Source: CALCKU01 sp964654665
GTDB taxonomy: Bacteria > Pseudomonadota > Alphaproteobacteria > Caulobacterales > Maricaulaceae
Length of the DNA: 64,000 nucleotides
Direction of reading: 5' to 3'
Assembly (NCBI GenBank): GCA_964654665.1
Contig: CAZZKV010000010.1
Span: 26,287 to 90,286 of the forward strand
Shown here: one piece after another, positions 17,620-26,694 of the stretch
How positions within the stretch are numbered: the first letter of the stretch is position 1
How the letters are laid out: each line of letters begins with the position of its first letter
The notes under the pieces: model-generated
Seen by the model: only the letters and a program-made list of their open reading frames with translations
Databases searched by the model: none
Told to the model about the DNA's origin: nothing
Position numbers and translations under genes: made by a program

Positions 17620-18581
17620 ATATGCAGACACGATCGGGTTTTGCCGCGGTGGTTGGTGCGCCTAATGCAGGTAAATCAACATTGGTTAATGCCCTTGTCG
17701 GGGAAAAAATATCAATTGTAACACATAAGGTTCAAACAACGCGGTTTCAGGTGCGCGGTATTGCAATGTTGGAAAATGAATCGGGTGCCCGCGCACAGGT
17801 GGTTCTAGTTGACACACCTGGGATTTTTAAACCTAAGGAAAAAGATCGCCTTGCTCGCTCTATGGTTCATGCCGCTTGGACCGGGGCCGATGATGCCGAT
17901 GCGATTATTCATGTGGTTGATGCTCCGGCCCTGTTACGTCACCGCGCCGGCGAAGGCAGCGGGCAGGACCGGCTTGGCGTTGAGGATACAATGCGGGTTG
18001 TCGAAGGTTTAAAAACCCGAGATCGCGGGGCAATATTTCTGGCCTTGAATAAAATTGATGAAATAGACCATGGCAAGCTTCTTGAACTTATCGCCCATTT
18101 TGGGGATATGGATCTGTATGCGGAGATTTTACTGATATCCGCATTAAATCTCGACGGCATTGAAAATTTGTCGGAAAAATTACTACAAACGATGCCAATC
18201 GGCCCTTACCTCTATCCGCCAGATCAAGCGGCAGATATTCCATCTCGTCTGATGGCGGCCGAGATCACGCGCGAGAAATTGTTTTTACGCCTGCATGATG
18301 AATTGCCTTATGAAACCACGGTAGAGACTGAAAGCTGGAAGCAAAAAAAAGATGGTTCTATTCGAATCGAGCAGGTTATTTTTGTTCGCCGTGATAGCCA
18401 AAAACCTATTGTTTTAGGCAAAGGCGGTAAGGCAATTAAAGATATTGGCGCTGGAGCTCGTCACGAAATGCAGGATTGGTTGGGAACAAAAGTACATTTA
18501 TTTCTCTTTGTAAAAGTGCGTGAAAATTGGAAAAATGATAGATCGCGCTATATGGATAGTGGGCTTGAGTTCGATGTGTAA
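17616..18581 (+). CDS. era: GTPase Era
   Basis: Era binds 16S rRNA and supports 30S assembly. The ATG at 17616 overlaps the rnc stop as ATGA and is preferred over an upstream in-frame TTG. The G domain shows GAPNAGKST (G1), DTPGIF (G3) and NKID (G4). The C-terminal KH domain has VIFVRRDSQKPIVLGKGGKAIK. The protein is 321 residues and shows no deviation from the family in the motifs read. Confidence 0.97.
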   Translation: MNMQTRSGFAAVVGAPNAGKSTLVNALVGEKISIVTHKVQTTRFQVRGIAMLENESGARAQVVLVDTPGIFKPKEKDRLARSMVHAAWTGADDADAIIHVVDAPALLRHRAGEGSGQDRLGVEDTMRVVEGLKTRDRGAIFLALNKIDEIDHGKLLELIAHFGDMDLYAEILLISALNLDGIENLSEKLLQTMPIGPYLYPPDQAADIPSRLMAAEITREKLFLRLHDELPYETTVETESWKQKKDGSIRIEQVIFVRRDSQKPIVLGKGGKAIKDIGAGARHEMQDWLGTKVHLFLFVKVRENWKNDRSRYMDSGLEFDV

Positions 18582-18600
18582 TACCTAGCGGAGCAGGGTC

Positions 18601-19329
18601 ATGGATTGGCAGGGCGAGGGGTATATTCTTTCTGTAAGGAAACACGGGGAAACCTCTGCTATCATTGATGTTTTTACGCGTGATCGAGGTCGTCATCTTG
18701 GCCTTGTGCGCGGTGGTGCCGGCCGCCGTATGCGCCCTGTTTTACAGGCTGGAAATAAAATACAGATTGAATGGCGGGCGAGGCTGTCCGAACATTTAGG
18801 ATATTATACGGTTGAAAGCCTATCCTCGCGGGCCGCGGAATTGATGGATGATCGTTTATCTCTGGCGGGATTAAATGCTTTGAGTGCGATGACGCGGGAA
18901 ACGCTGCCAGAGCGCGAAGCTCAAAGCCAAGTGTTTGATGCCTTTGAAGTGTTATTGGACAACCTACATCGGCCTGATATTTGGCCCGCCCTTTATATTC
19001 GCTGGGAAATGGGATTATTAACGGCCATGGGGTATGGTTTAGATTTAACAACCTGTGCGGCGACAGGTCAAAATGATAATCTGACACATGTGTCCCCGCG
19101 GTCTGGTCGAGCCGTCAGCGCCTCTGCGGCTGAACCCTATCTCGATAAATTATTGGCGCTGCCAAACTTTCTATGTGGTGCGCGCCATATAACGACACAG
19201 GATATAGAAAAAGGAATGCTGTTGACGGGATATTTCCTAGAAACACGTATGCAGTGGGGCGTAAACCGTACTTTACCCGAAGCTCGGGCTCAGATGATTA
19301 TACGCTTGAAAGAAGAGGGCTATGCCTAA
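18601..19329 (+). CDS. recO: DNA repair protein RecO
   Basis: RecO works with RecR and RecF to load RecA on gaps. The 242-residue protein has the N-terminal OB fold (GYILSVRKHGETSAIIDVFT) and the helical region ending LEGRLQWG-like, here LETRMQWG. The zinc-knuckle cysteines of some RecO proteins are mostly lost (LTTCAATG only). It lies 19 nt after era, and the next gene overlaps it by 8 nt. Confidence 0.93.
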   Translation: MDWQGEGYILSVRKHGETSAIIDVFTRDRGRHLGLVRGGAGRRMRPVLQAGNKIQIEWRARLSEHLGYYTVESLSSRAAELMDDRLSLAGLNALSAMTRETLPEREAQSQVFDAFEVLLDNLHRPDIWPALYIRWEMGLLTAMGYGLDLTTCAATGQNDNLTHVSPRSGRAVSASAAEPYLDKLLALPNFLCGARHITTQDIEKGMLLTGYFLETRMQWGVNRTLPEARAQMIIRLKEEGYA

Positions 19330-19672
19330 ACTTATACCGGATAGACAAGAGGCCACTTGGGGGCGGATGATTTGGTTGTGTCATGATCAAAATGCCGTAA
19401 ATCCTGATATGTCCCTCGCGCGTATGGAAGTGGATATCGGCCAAACATCCGATTCGCATCGCCACGGAAACTGTCATGAAGTCCTTCATGTTTTAAACGG
19501 GCACATTATTCAAATAGTTGACGGAATAAAAACGGAGATGGTGCCGGGCGATACACTTTTTATTCCGAAAGGGCATAGTCACTATACGATGAATACGGGT
19601 TCTGAACGCGCAGTTTTAATGATTAGCTATTCCGAAGAAAAACGAGATTATGAGCCCGCCGAAGGCTCTTAA
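19322..19672 (+). CDS. small cupin-domain protein
   Basis: This 116-residue protein is a single cupin barrel. Metal-ligand-like residues occur in SHRHGNCHEVLHVLNG (cupin motif 1) and PGDTLFIPKGHSHYTMN (motif 2). Its start overlaps recO by 8 nt in another frame, suggesting co-transcription. Single-domain cupins range from isomerases to sugar- or metabolite-binding proteins, and no substrate can be assigned here. Confidence 0.85.
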   Translation: MPKLIPDRQEATWGRMIWLCHDQNAVNPDMSLARMEVDIGQTSDSHRHGNCHEVLHVLNGHIIQIVDGIKTEMVPGDTLFIPKGHSHYTMNTGSERAVLMISYSEEKRDYEPAEGS

Positions 19673-19713
19673 AATGCTATGGTAATTCCGAATCATATTT
19701 CGGGTAAATAAAA

Positions 19714-21957
19714 ATGGCAAAAACCACGCATAACGGCCTGCCGCCAGCAGATATTATTGAAGAACATATTGATGATGCGCTATCCTCGCGCTATCTGGCC
19801 TATGCTCTTTCTACGATTACAATGCGGGCTTTGCCCGATGTGCGCGACGGGCTAAAACCTGTTCATCGCCGCATTCTTTATGCCATGCGTCAGTTAAAAT
19901 TAAATCCAGAGACAGCCCATAAAAAATGCGCACGGATTGTTGGGGATGTTATGGGGCAATATCACCCCCATGGAGACCAATCTATTTATGATGCACTGGT
20001 TAAGCTAAGTCAGGAGTTTTCAACACGTTATCCACTTGTCGACGGGCAAGGAAATTTTGGCAATATTGACGGCGATTCAGCTGCGGCTATGCGTTATACC
20101 GAAGCCCGCATGATGGCTGCGGGGGTAGCATTGCTGGATGGTATTGATGAAGATGCCGTTGATTTCATAGCGACATATAATGAAGAAGATGAAGAACCGG
20201 CGGTTTTACCCGGCGGCTTCCCCAATCTTCTTGCGAATGGGGCAACGGGAATTGCGGTTGGTATGGCAACCTCTATTCCGCCGCATAATCTAGGTGAAAT
20301 TTGTAACGCGGCCCTTCATTTGATCAAAGCTCCGCGTGCACGGATTGAAACACTAATGGACCATATTCAAGGCCCCGACTTTCCAACGGGGGGTATCATT
20401 GTCGAACCCAAGGCCAATATGCTCGAAGCCTATGCGACAGGTAAAGGCGGGTTCCGGGTGCGGGCGCGTTGGCACAAAGAAGATATAGGCCGCGGACAAT
20501 GGCAAATTGTGGTTACAGAGATTCCCTATCAAGTACAAAAGTCCCGCCTGATCGAAAAATTAGCCGAAGCGATTGAAACAAAGAAAGTTCCATGGCTGGA
20601 AGATGTTCGCGATGAAAGCGCTGAAGATGTGCGTATTATTCTAGAACCCAAAAGTAAAAACATTGAAGCCGATATTTTAATGGAGAGCCTTTTCAAATTT
20701 ACGGAGCTGGAGACCCGTATTTCTTTGAATATGAATGTACTTGATGCGACCCGTACTCCGCGCGTTATGAATTTGAGAGAAGTGCTGCAAGCTTTTCTGG
20801 ATCATCGCCGGAATGTCTTGCAACGCCGAACGCAACAACGGCTTGGCAAAATAATTGATCGAATGGAAATTTTAGAAGGCTATCGTATTGCCTTTTTAAA
20901 TTTAGATGAAGTTATCAGAATTATCCGGTTTGAAGATAAGCCTAAAACCGAATTGATTAAAGCATTTAAACTGACAGACCGGCAAGCCGATGCTATTTTA
21001 AATATGCGGTTGCGAGCTTTGAATAAATTGCAAGAAATTGAAATTAAAACCGAATTTGATCAATTGGCTAATGAGAAAAAGACACTGGATGAATTACTAG
21101 CCTCTACAGACCGACAATGGAAAACGATTGCCGGGCAAATCCGAGAATTAAGGGAGGCTTATAAGACAGATAAAAGACGGAGCGGTTTTGCCGATCAACC
21201 CGATATGGATATCGATTTTGCCACTGCTTTTATTGCGAAAGAACCAATTACAGTTGTTCTGTCGGAAAAGGGATGGATTCGGGCCATGAAGGGCAAGGTG
21301 GATGATGTCTCGTCGCTTAAGTTCAAAGAAGGTGATGGCCCGGCATTTATTGTACCGGCCGAAACAACCGATAAACTTATTATGTTTGCCTCTAATGGTA
21401 AATTTTACACATTAAGTGGTGATAAATTACCCGGCGGGCGCGGCAATGGCGAACCCGTTCGCTTAATGGTTGATCTGGAAGATGATCATGTGCCGATTGG
21501 CTTGTTTTTGCATAATCCCGAGCGCGAACTTTTAATAGCCAGTAGTGATGGGTATGGTTTTCGCGTTAAAGAAAACGAAATTGTGGCGTCAACCCGCGGG
21601 GGGCGAAAAACATTAAATGTCAAAGGGGATGTCGAAGCCTTAAGATGTGTTGAGGTTGTTGGGAGTAAAATTGCGTCTATAGGAGAAAACCGAAAAATAC
21701 TCATTTTTGACATTAGTGAGTTGCCCGAGATGGGACGCGGCAAAGGTGTCCGAATTCAAAAATATAAGGATGGCGGCCTAGCCGATGTAACGACATTTAA
21801 TCCAGATGAAGGCCTTGCATTTATCGATAGTGCAGGGCGCCGCAATAGTGTTTCGGACTGGACTATGTTGGAGGGCAAGCGGGCGCAGGCCGGACGTATG
21901 GCTCCGCGCGGCTTTTCCCGTAGTGGTACTTTCGCGCCTGACAAACGATTGAAATAG
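19714..21957 (+). CDS. parC: DNA topoisomerase IV subunit A
   Basis: ParC is the breakage-reunion subunit that decatenates chromosomes. The 747-residue protein has DVRDGLKPVHRRILYAM, the active-site Tyr in AAMRYTEAR (about residue 128) and QYHPHGDQSIYDALV. The residue at the position of E. coli Ser80 is Gln (about 89), as in other alphaproteobacterial ParC proteins I know. The C-terminal pinwheel domain starts about residue 510. Its length fits ParC and not GyrA. Confidence 0.95.
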   Translation: MAKTTHNGLPPADIIEEHIDDALSSRYLAYALSTITMRALPDVRDGLKPVHRRILYAMRQLKLNPETAHKKCARIVGDVMGQYHPHGDQSIYDALVKLSQEFSTRYPLVDGQGNFGNIDGDSAAAMRYTEARMMAAGVALLDGIDEDAVDFIATYNEEDEEPAVLPGGFPNLLANGATGIAVGMATSIPPHNLGEICNAALHLIKAPRARIETLMDHIQGPDFPTGGIIVEPKANMLEAYATGKGGFRVRARWHKEDIGRGQWQIVVTEIPYQVQKSRLIEKLAEAIETKKVPWLEDVRDESAEDVRIILEPKSKNIEADILMESLFKFTELETRISLNMNVLDATRTPRVMNLREVLQAFLDHRRNVLQRRTQQRLGKIIDRMEILEGYRIAFLNLDEVIRIIRFEDKPKTELIKAFKLTDRQADAILNMRLRALNKLQEIEIKTEFDQLANEKKTLDELLASTDRQWKTIAGQIRELREAYKTDKRRSGFADQPDMDIDFATAFIAKEPITVVLSEKGWIRAMKGKVDDVSSLKFKEGDGPAFIVPAETTDKLIMFASNGKFYTLSGDKLPGGRGNGEPVRLMVDLEDDHVPIGLFLHNPERELLIASSDGYGFRVKENEIVASTRGGRKTLNVKGDVEALRCVEVVGSKIASIGENRKILIFDISELPEMGRGKGVRIQKYKDGGLADVTTFNPDEGLAFIDSAGRRNSVSDWTMLEGKRAQAGRMAPRGFSRSGTFAPDKRLK

Positions 21958-21961
21958 TTTT

Positions 21962-21987
21962 GTGAAATAGGGTTTTCACTTGTTTTT
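21962..21987 (+). terminator. probable terminator after parC
   Basis: GTGAAA/TTTCAC form a 6-bp stem with a 6-nt loop 5 nt after the parC stop. It is followed by the T-rich run TTGTTTTT. The stem is AT-rich, so strength is uncertain. Confidence 0.45.
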
Positions 21988-22039
21988 ATGCGCTTTTTCG
22001 CCTTAAATCAGGGTTCAGATTATATAATGGTGCAGTCAT

Positions 22040-22600
22040 ATGGAAATCTTACTTGTCATTCTCGGCATTATTGTCGTTATAGCTTTTATCTTGATCGGTA
22101 TTTACAACCGTCTGGTTGCTCTGCGTCAAACATGTAATCAGGCTTGGTCAGATATTGAGGTGCAGCTTAAACAACGCCAAGACCTTGTTCCGCAATTGGT
22201 TAATACAGTTAAAGGCTATGCCAAACATGAAAAATCAACCTTTGAAGAGGTTGTCAAAGCCCGGCAAATGGCAGTATCGGCCAATACACCGGGCGCGCAG
22301 GCCGCCGCCGAAGGTATGTTGTCACAAGCTTTGGGAAAATTATTTGCATTGGCCGAGGCTTATCCGGAATTAAAGGCAAATGAAAATTTCCTGCAATTAC
22401 AAGATCAATTATCTGATATTGAAAATAAAATTGCCGCCGCTCGCCGGTTTTATAATAATGCCGTACAAGAGTATAATACCGGACGGGAACAATTTCCTGC
22501 CGTCTTGATTGCGGGGCCTTTTGGATTCCATGAACGTGAGTTTTTTGAAGCACCAGAAGGACGCGAAGCGCTGCAAACGCCGGTTGAGGTTCAGTTTTAA
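22040..22600 (+). CDS. lemA: LemA family protein
   Basis: The 186-residue protein has one N-terminal transmembrane segment (residues about 2-22), then a long helical domain with the family signature LVALRQTCNQAWSDIEVQL and LKQRQDLVPQLVNTVKGY, and RRFYNNAVQEYNT near the end. LemA proteins are envelope proteins of unclear function, often next to M48 proteases or TPM-domain proteins. Here an M48 protease gene follows, which fits that pattern. Confidence 0.93.
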   Translation: MEILLVILGIIVVIAFILIGIYNRLVALRQTCNQAWSDIEVQLKQRQDLVPQLVNTVKGYAKHEKSTFEEVVKARQMAVSANTPGAQAAAEGMLSQALGKLFALAEAYPELKANENFLQLQDQLSDIENKIAAARRFYNNAVQEYNTGREQFPAVLIAGPFGFHEREFFEAPEGREALQTPVEVQF

Positions 22601-22639
22601 GATCATCGCTGCTTGGAACAGCGCGAGAGGCCGCTCGCT

Positions 22640-23716
22640 ATGATTGAAGCCTACGGGTTAAAGACGCATATCTGGAATAATAATCTACGCAGCGTAGGCT
22701 TATTGTTGTTTTTCCCGATATTGCTGATGCTTTTGGCTTATGGCGTTGTTCTGCTCTTTACAGGCTATACAAGTGATGGTGATGTTCAATCAGCTTTATT
22801 GGATGCAAACCGGACTATTCCGGTCATAGCCCCATGGGCAATTGGCGGGGCTGCGGGATGGTTTGCTGTGGCATTTCTTGGGCATCAAAAGATGATCGAT
22901 ATGGCCACAAAAGCCCGGTCCGTGACGCAAGCGGAGGAACCGCGAGCCTATAATATGTTGGAAAATTTATCTATCTCTCGCGGCCAGACAATGCCACGTC
23001 TTAAAATTATTGAGACACCAGCTATGAATGCCTATGCGAGCGGTATTCGGGATAAAAACTATACGGTAACATTAACACGGGGATTAATGAATAATTTGGA
23101 TGATGCAGAACTGCGCGCTGTTATTGCCCATGAATTATCGCATATACGGCATAAAGATGTTCGGGTTTTGATTATTGCCGTTATATTCGTTGGGATATTT
23201 TCCTTTTTTGGCGAAATTGTTGTTCGCGGAGCTTTGCGAACAAATTATTCGCGTAGCGTTCGCCATCATAGACGCAGCGGCGGGGGCAATTCCGGCGCTT
23301 TGATATTTTTTGCTATTGCAATAATCGCCGTATCTTATTTTTTGGCAATGTTGGTTCGGTTTTCACTATCGCGAAAGCGGGAATATATGGCTGATGCCGG
23401 GGCGGTTGAATTAACGAAAGATCCTGATGCAATGATCCGCGCTTTGCAAAAAATATCGGGCAAAGCGGATCTGGGCGGTGTGCCAGCTGAAGTGATGGAA
23501 ATGGCTATTGAAAACCCCGCAACCGGATTTGCAGGAATGTTTGCTACTCATCCACCGATTGAAAAACGTATTGACGCGCTGGTAAAATTTGCTGGCGGAC
23601 GGCCCGATAGCAAAAGTAATATGCCCCAAAACCGATATCGATCACAAGACCGTGAAGGCGATACAACCCGGCCAAGTCCGATAGGGCGTCGCGGACCATG
23701 GACACGCCCGCGTTAA
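22640..23716 (+). CDS. M48 family membrane metalloprotease
   Basis: The start at MIEAYGLKTHIWNN (22640) is chosen because family members begin close to this point; an in-frame TTG 27 nt upstream is weaker. The 358-residue protein has transmembrane helices at about residues 20-45 and 60-85 and two more around 180-240. The zinc site is HELSHIRH (about 164), with the third ligand Glu probably in REYMADAGAVEL. It is HtpX-like, cleaving membrane or misfolded proteins at the cytoplasmic face. The C-terminal tail is basic and disordered (RPSPIGRRGPWTRPR). It forms a pair with lemA. Confidence 0.92.
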   Translation: MIEAYGLKTHIWNNNLRSVGLLLFFPILLMLLAYGVVLLFTGYTSDGDVQSALLDANRTIPVIAPWAIGGAAGWFAVAFLGHQKMIDMATKARSVTQAEEPRAYNMLENLSISRGQTMPRLKIIETPAMNAYASGIRDKNYTVTLTRGLMNNLDDAELRAVIAHELSHIRHKDVRVLIIAVIFVGIFSFFGEIVVRGALRTNYSRSVRHHRRSGGGNSGALIFFAIAIIAVSYFLAMLVRFSLSRKREYMADAGAVELTKDPDAMIRALQKISGKADLGGVPAEVMEMAIENPATGFAGMFATHPPIEKRIDALVKFAGGRPDSKSNMPQNRYRSQDREGDTTRPSPIGRRGPWTRPR

Positions 23717-23766
23717 AACTATAGTTTCCACATCAAATAAATATAATATTTATAGGGTATATATCT

Positions 23767-26688
23767 ATGACACAGAAATTATTTCTAACCGCAAGTTTTG
23801 CGGCTCTTTCAGCATTGGGGATAAGCGCCTGTAATTCGGGTGATGTTCAGCAAACAACCGATAAGGTGGCAGCATCGGTTTCCCACACACAATCGCCTGT
23901 GGTGTTACCGGACGGGATACAATTTATTGAGAGTGTTAAACAAACTTCGGCCGATGAAGTCGTTATTCCCTATAATAAATATAAATTAGCTAATGGATTA
24001 ACTGTTGTTTTGCATCAGGATAAATCCGACCCCTTAGTACATGTTGATGTGACTTATCATGTTGGGTCTGGACGCGAAGATGTTGGGAAATCAGGATTTG
24101 CCCACTTTTTTGAACATATGATGTTCCAAGGGTCCGAGAATGTTGCTGATGAACAACATTTTGGCCTGATCACAGAGTCCGGCGGAACATTAAACGGTAC
24201 CACGAATTCAGATCGTACAAATTATTTCGAGACGGTGCCCTCTAATCAACTGGAAAAAATGTTATGGCTGGAAGCGGACCGTATGGGGTTTTTCTTGAAT
24301 GCGGTAACGCCAAAGAAATTTGAAAACCAGCGTGAAACGGTTAAAAACGAGCGCGGACAGCGGGTTGATAATCGTCCCTATGGCCTATTGTTTGAACGGG
24401 TTGGCGAGGCTCAATTTCCCGAAGGCCATCCTTATAGCTGGTCAACAATCGGATATTTGGAAGACCTTGACCGGGCGACATTGAATGATTTGAAAAAATT
24501 CTTTTTACGGTGGTATGGCCCCAATAATGCGACGTTGACTATTGGGGGCGATTTTGACGAGGCAGAAACCTTGAAAAAAATTCAAACTTATTTCGGCGTG
24601 ATCCCCGAAGGGCCTGCTGTTACGTCGCCGGAATATACCGCTGTGACTTTGGAAGAAGACCGATATATATCGCTTGAAGATGATGTTCAGTTGCCTTTGC
24701 TTTATATGTCATGGCCAACCGTTCATGCCAATCATCCAGACGAAGCGCCTTTGGATGTTTTGACTTCTATTATGGGGGATGGACAAACATCACTCCTTTA
24801 CAAAAATCTTGAAAAACCGGGGCTGACGGTTCAGGCAAGTTCCGGTCATTTTTGCCGAGAGATTTCCTGCTCCTTTACGCTTTTCGCCTTGGCTAACCCT
24901 GCACGCGTACAAAAATTGGCCGATATGGAAACCGTGCTGCGTGATTCTCTTGATGAATTTGAGACACGCGGGGTGATGGATGATGATTTAACCCGCGTAA
25001 AAGCCGGTATTGTATCGGGTATGATCTATAATCTTGAGAGTGTACGCGGTAAAGTGAGCCAACTGGCGGCTTATGAAACTTACCGGGATACACCCAATGG
25101 TATTAGTGACGATATCAAACGGTATGAAAATGTAACCAAAGCCGATGTAATGCGGGTCTATAATCAATATATTAAAGGCCAATCGGCTGTTATTATGAGT
25201 ATTGTACCGAAGGGGCAGCTTGAAAACATTGCGGCCCCGGATACGTGGTCGCGTTATGAACGTAATATTCCAGCCGATAATACGTCTGATGATTTTGAAT
25301 GGACCTTACCCGTTGATCCAGAGGGATTTGACCGGAGTGTAATACCGCCCGCTGGTGCCAATCCGACGATTAAGGCTCCGAATACTTTCCGGGCCACCTT
25401 GGGTAATGGAATAAAAGTGTTAGGGGCGAAAAACTCTGAAACCCCAACAACAACTATTAGCGTTCGTATCAAAGCAGGCCAAAGCCATGAACCTCTGGAT
25501 AAATTAGGTCTTGCGGCAATGACATCTGCGATGCTGGGAGAGGCGACAACAGAATCGACCGTCGAGGAATTATCAAATGCCTTGGATAAATTAGGGTCAT
25601 CTGTTTCCTTCAGTAGCGGGGATACATATTCGACCATGCGTATTCGCACGCTGACACAAAATCTTGATGCGACCATGGCTATTGCGATGGAAAAATTGCT
25701 GAAACCAAAATTTGATGAGGCTGATTTTACCCGCGTTCAAGCCAATACTTTGCAAGGGATCAAAGCCAATAAAAAAGAAGCTAGCGTAACAGCTAGTAAT
25801 ATTTTCAATCAAATGATGTATGGAACGGATAATAGCTTTGCCTATGCCAATAATGGTACGGAAGCGAGCGTTCCGAATATTACTTTGGCGGATATTGAGA
25901 GTTTTTATACAAATCATTATTCCCCGCAAATAGCGAGTGTTATTGCTGTAAGTAATTTGGCTGAAAGTGATCTTAAAAAGGCATTGTCGCCTCTCGCTGG
26001 ATGGACAGGCGGCGGTGTTTCAGTGCCAGAGGTAAAAGCTTTTCCTGATTTGGGAACAACCAAAATCTATTTTGTTGATAAACCCGAAGCGGCTCAATCC
26101 GAAATCCGGATTGGCAAACGCGCGCTACCTTATGATGCGACAGGTGAATATTATAAAAGCACGTTGATGAACTATCCTTTGGGTGGGGCATTTAATAGCC
26201 GGATTAATCTGAACCTGCGTGAAGATAAGGGTTATACTTATGGGGCTCGTTCATTTTTCAACGGCGGCGAAGACCGGGGGTGGTTCAGAGCAAGCGCCGG
26301 TGTACGCAGCGATTCTACAACGGCATCTATCTCTGAATTTGTCAAAGAAATCAGTACGTATTACGAAACCGGTATCACAGAAGAAGAGCTTAACTTTACC
26401 AAAAGCGCGATTGGTCAACGCGATGCGCGGGCTTATGAAACGCCGGGTCAGAAATTGGGATTTCTCTCACGGATGATGACATATAATTTGAAAGCGGATT
26501 TCGTGGATGATCAATCAGAAATCTTGCAATCAATGACAAAAGAGTCATTGGACAGTTTGGCCAAAAAACATCTCAATCTTGATGATATGATTATGGTTGT
26601 TGTGGGGGATAAAGCGTCTGTTTATGATGACCTTGAAAAATTGGGCTATCCAATTGTTGAAATTAATCAGGATGGCTCGCCTAAATAA
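23767..26688 (+). CDS. M16 family zinc protease, two-domain lipoprotein
   Basis: This 973-residue protein starts with a lipoprotein signal (LGISACNS). The first M16 domain has the inverted zinc motif HFFEH at residues 113-117 within SGFAHFFEHMMFQG, plus the downstream Glu in NQRETVKNERGQ. The second M16 domain (about residues 538-960) lacks the zinc motif and shows LREDKGYTYGARS, as in pitrilysin/PqqL-like two-domain proteins. Such proteins degrade peptides in the periplasm. It lies downstream of lemA-M48 and convergent with the TRAP operon. The physiological substrate is unknown. Confidence 0.93.
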   Translation: MTQKLFLTASFAALSALGISACNSGDVQQTTDKVAASVSHTQSPVVLPDGIQFIESVKQTSADEVVIPYNKYKLANGLTVVLHQDKSDPLVHVDVTYHVGSGREDVGKSGFAHFFEHMMFQGSENVADEQHFGLITESGGTLNGTTNSDRTNYFETVPSNQLEKMLWLEADRMGFFLNAVTPKKFENQRETVKNERGQRVDNRPYGLLFERVGEAQFPEGHPYSWSTIGYLEDLDRATLNDLKKFFLRWYGPNNATLTIGGDFDEAETLKKIQTYFGVIPEGPAVTSPEYTAVTLEEDRYISLEDDVQLPLLYMSWPTVHANHPDEAPLDVLTSIMGDGQTSLLYKNLEKPGLTVQASSGHFCREISCSFTLFALANPARVQKLADMETVLRDSLDEFETRGVMDDDLTRVKAGIVSGMIYNLESVRGKVSQLAAYETYRDTPNGISDDIKRYENVTKADVMRVYNQYIKGQSAVIMSIVPKGQLENIAAPDTWSRYERNIPADNTSDDFEWTLPVDPEGFDRSVIPPAGANPTIKAPNTFRATLGNGIKVLGAKNSETPTTTISVRIKAGQSHEPLDKLGLAAMTSAMLGEATTESTVEELSNALDKLGSSVSFSSGDTYSTMRIRTLTQNLDATMAIAMEKLLKPKFDEADFTRVQANTLQGIKANKKEASVTASNIFNQMMYGTDNSFAYANNGTEASVPNITLADIESFYTNHYSPQIASVIAVSNLAESDLKKALSPLAGWTGGGVSVPEVKAFPDLGTTKIYFVDKPEAAQSEIRIGKRALPYDATGEYYKSTLMNYPLGGAFNSRINLNLREDKGYTYGARSFFNGGEDRGWFRASAGVRSDSTTASISEFVKEISTYYETGITEEELNFTKSAIGQRDARAYETPGQKLGFLSRMMTYNLKADFVDDQSEILQSMTKESLDSLAKKHLNLDDMIMVVVGDKASVYDDLEKLGYPIVEINQDGSPK

Positions 26689-26694
26689 GATTTT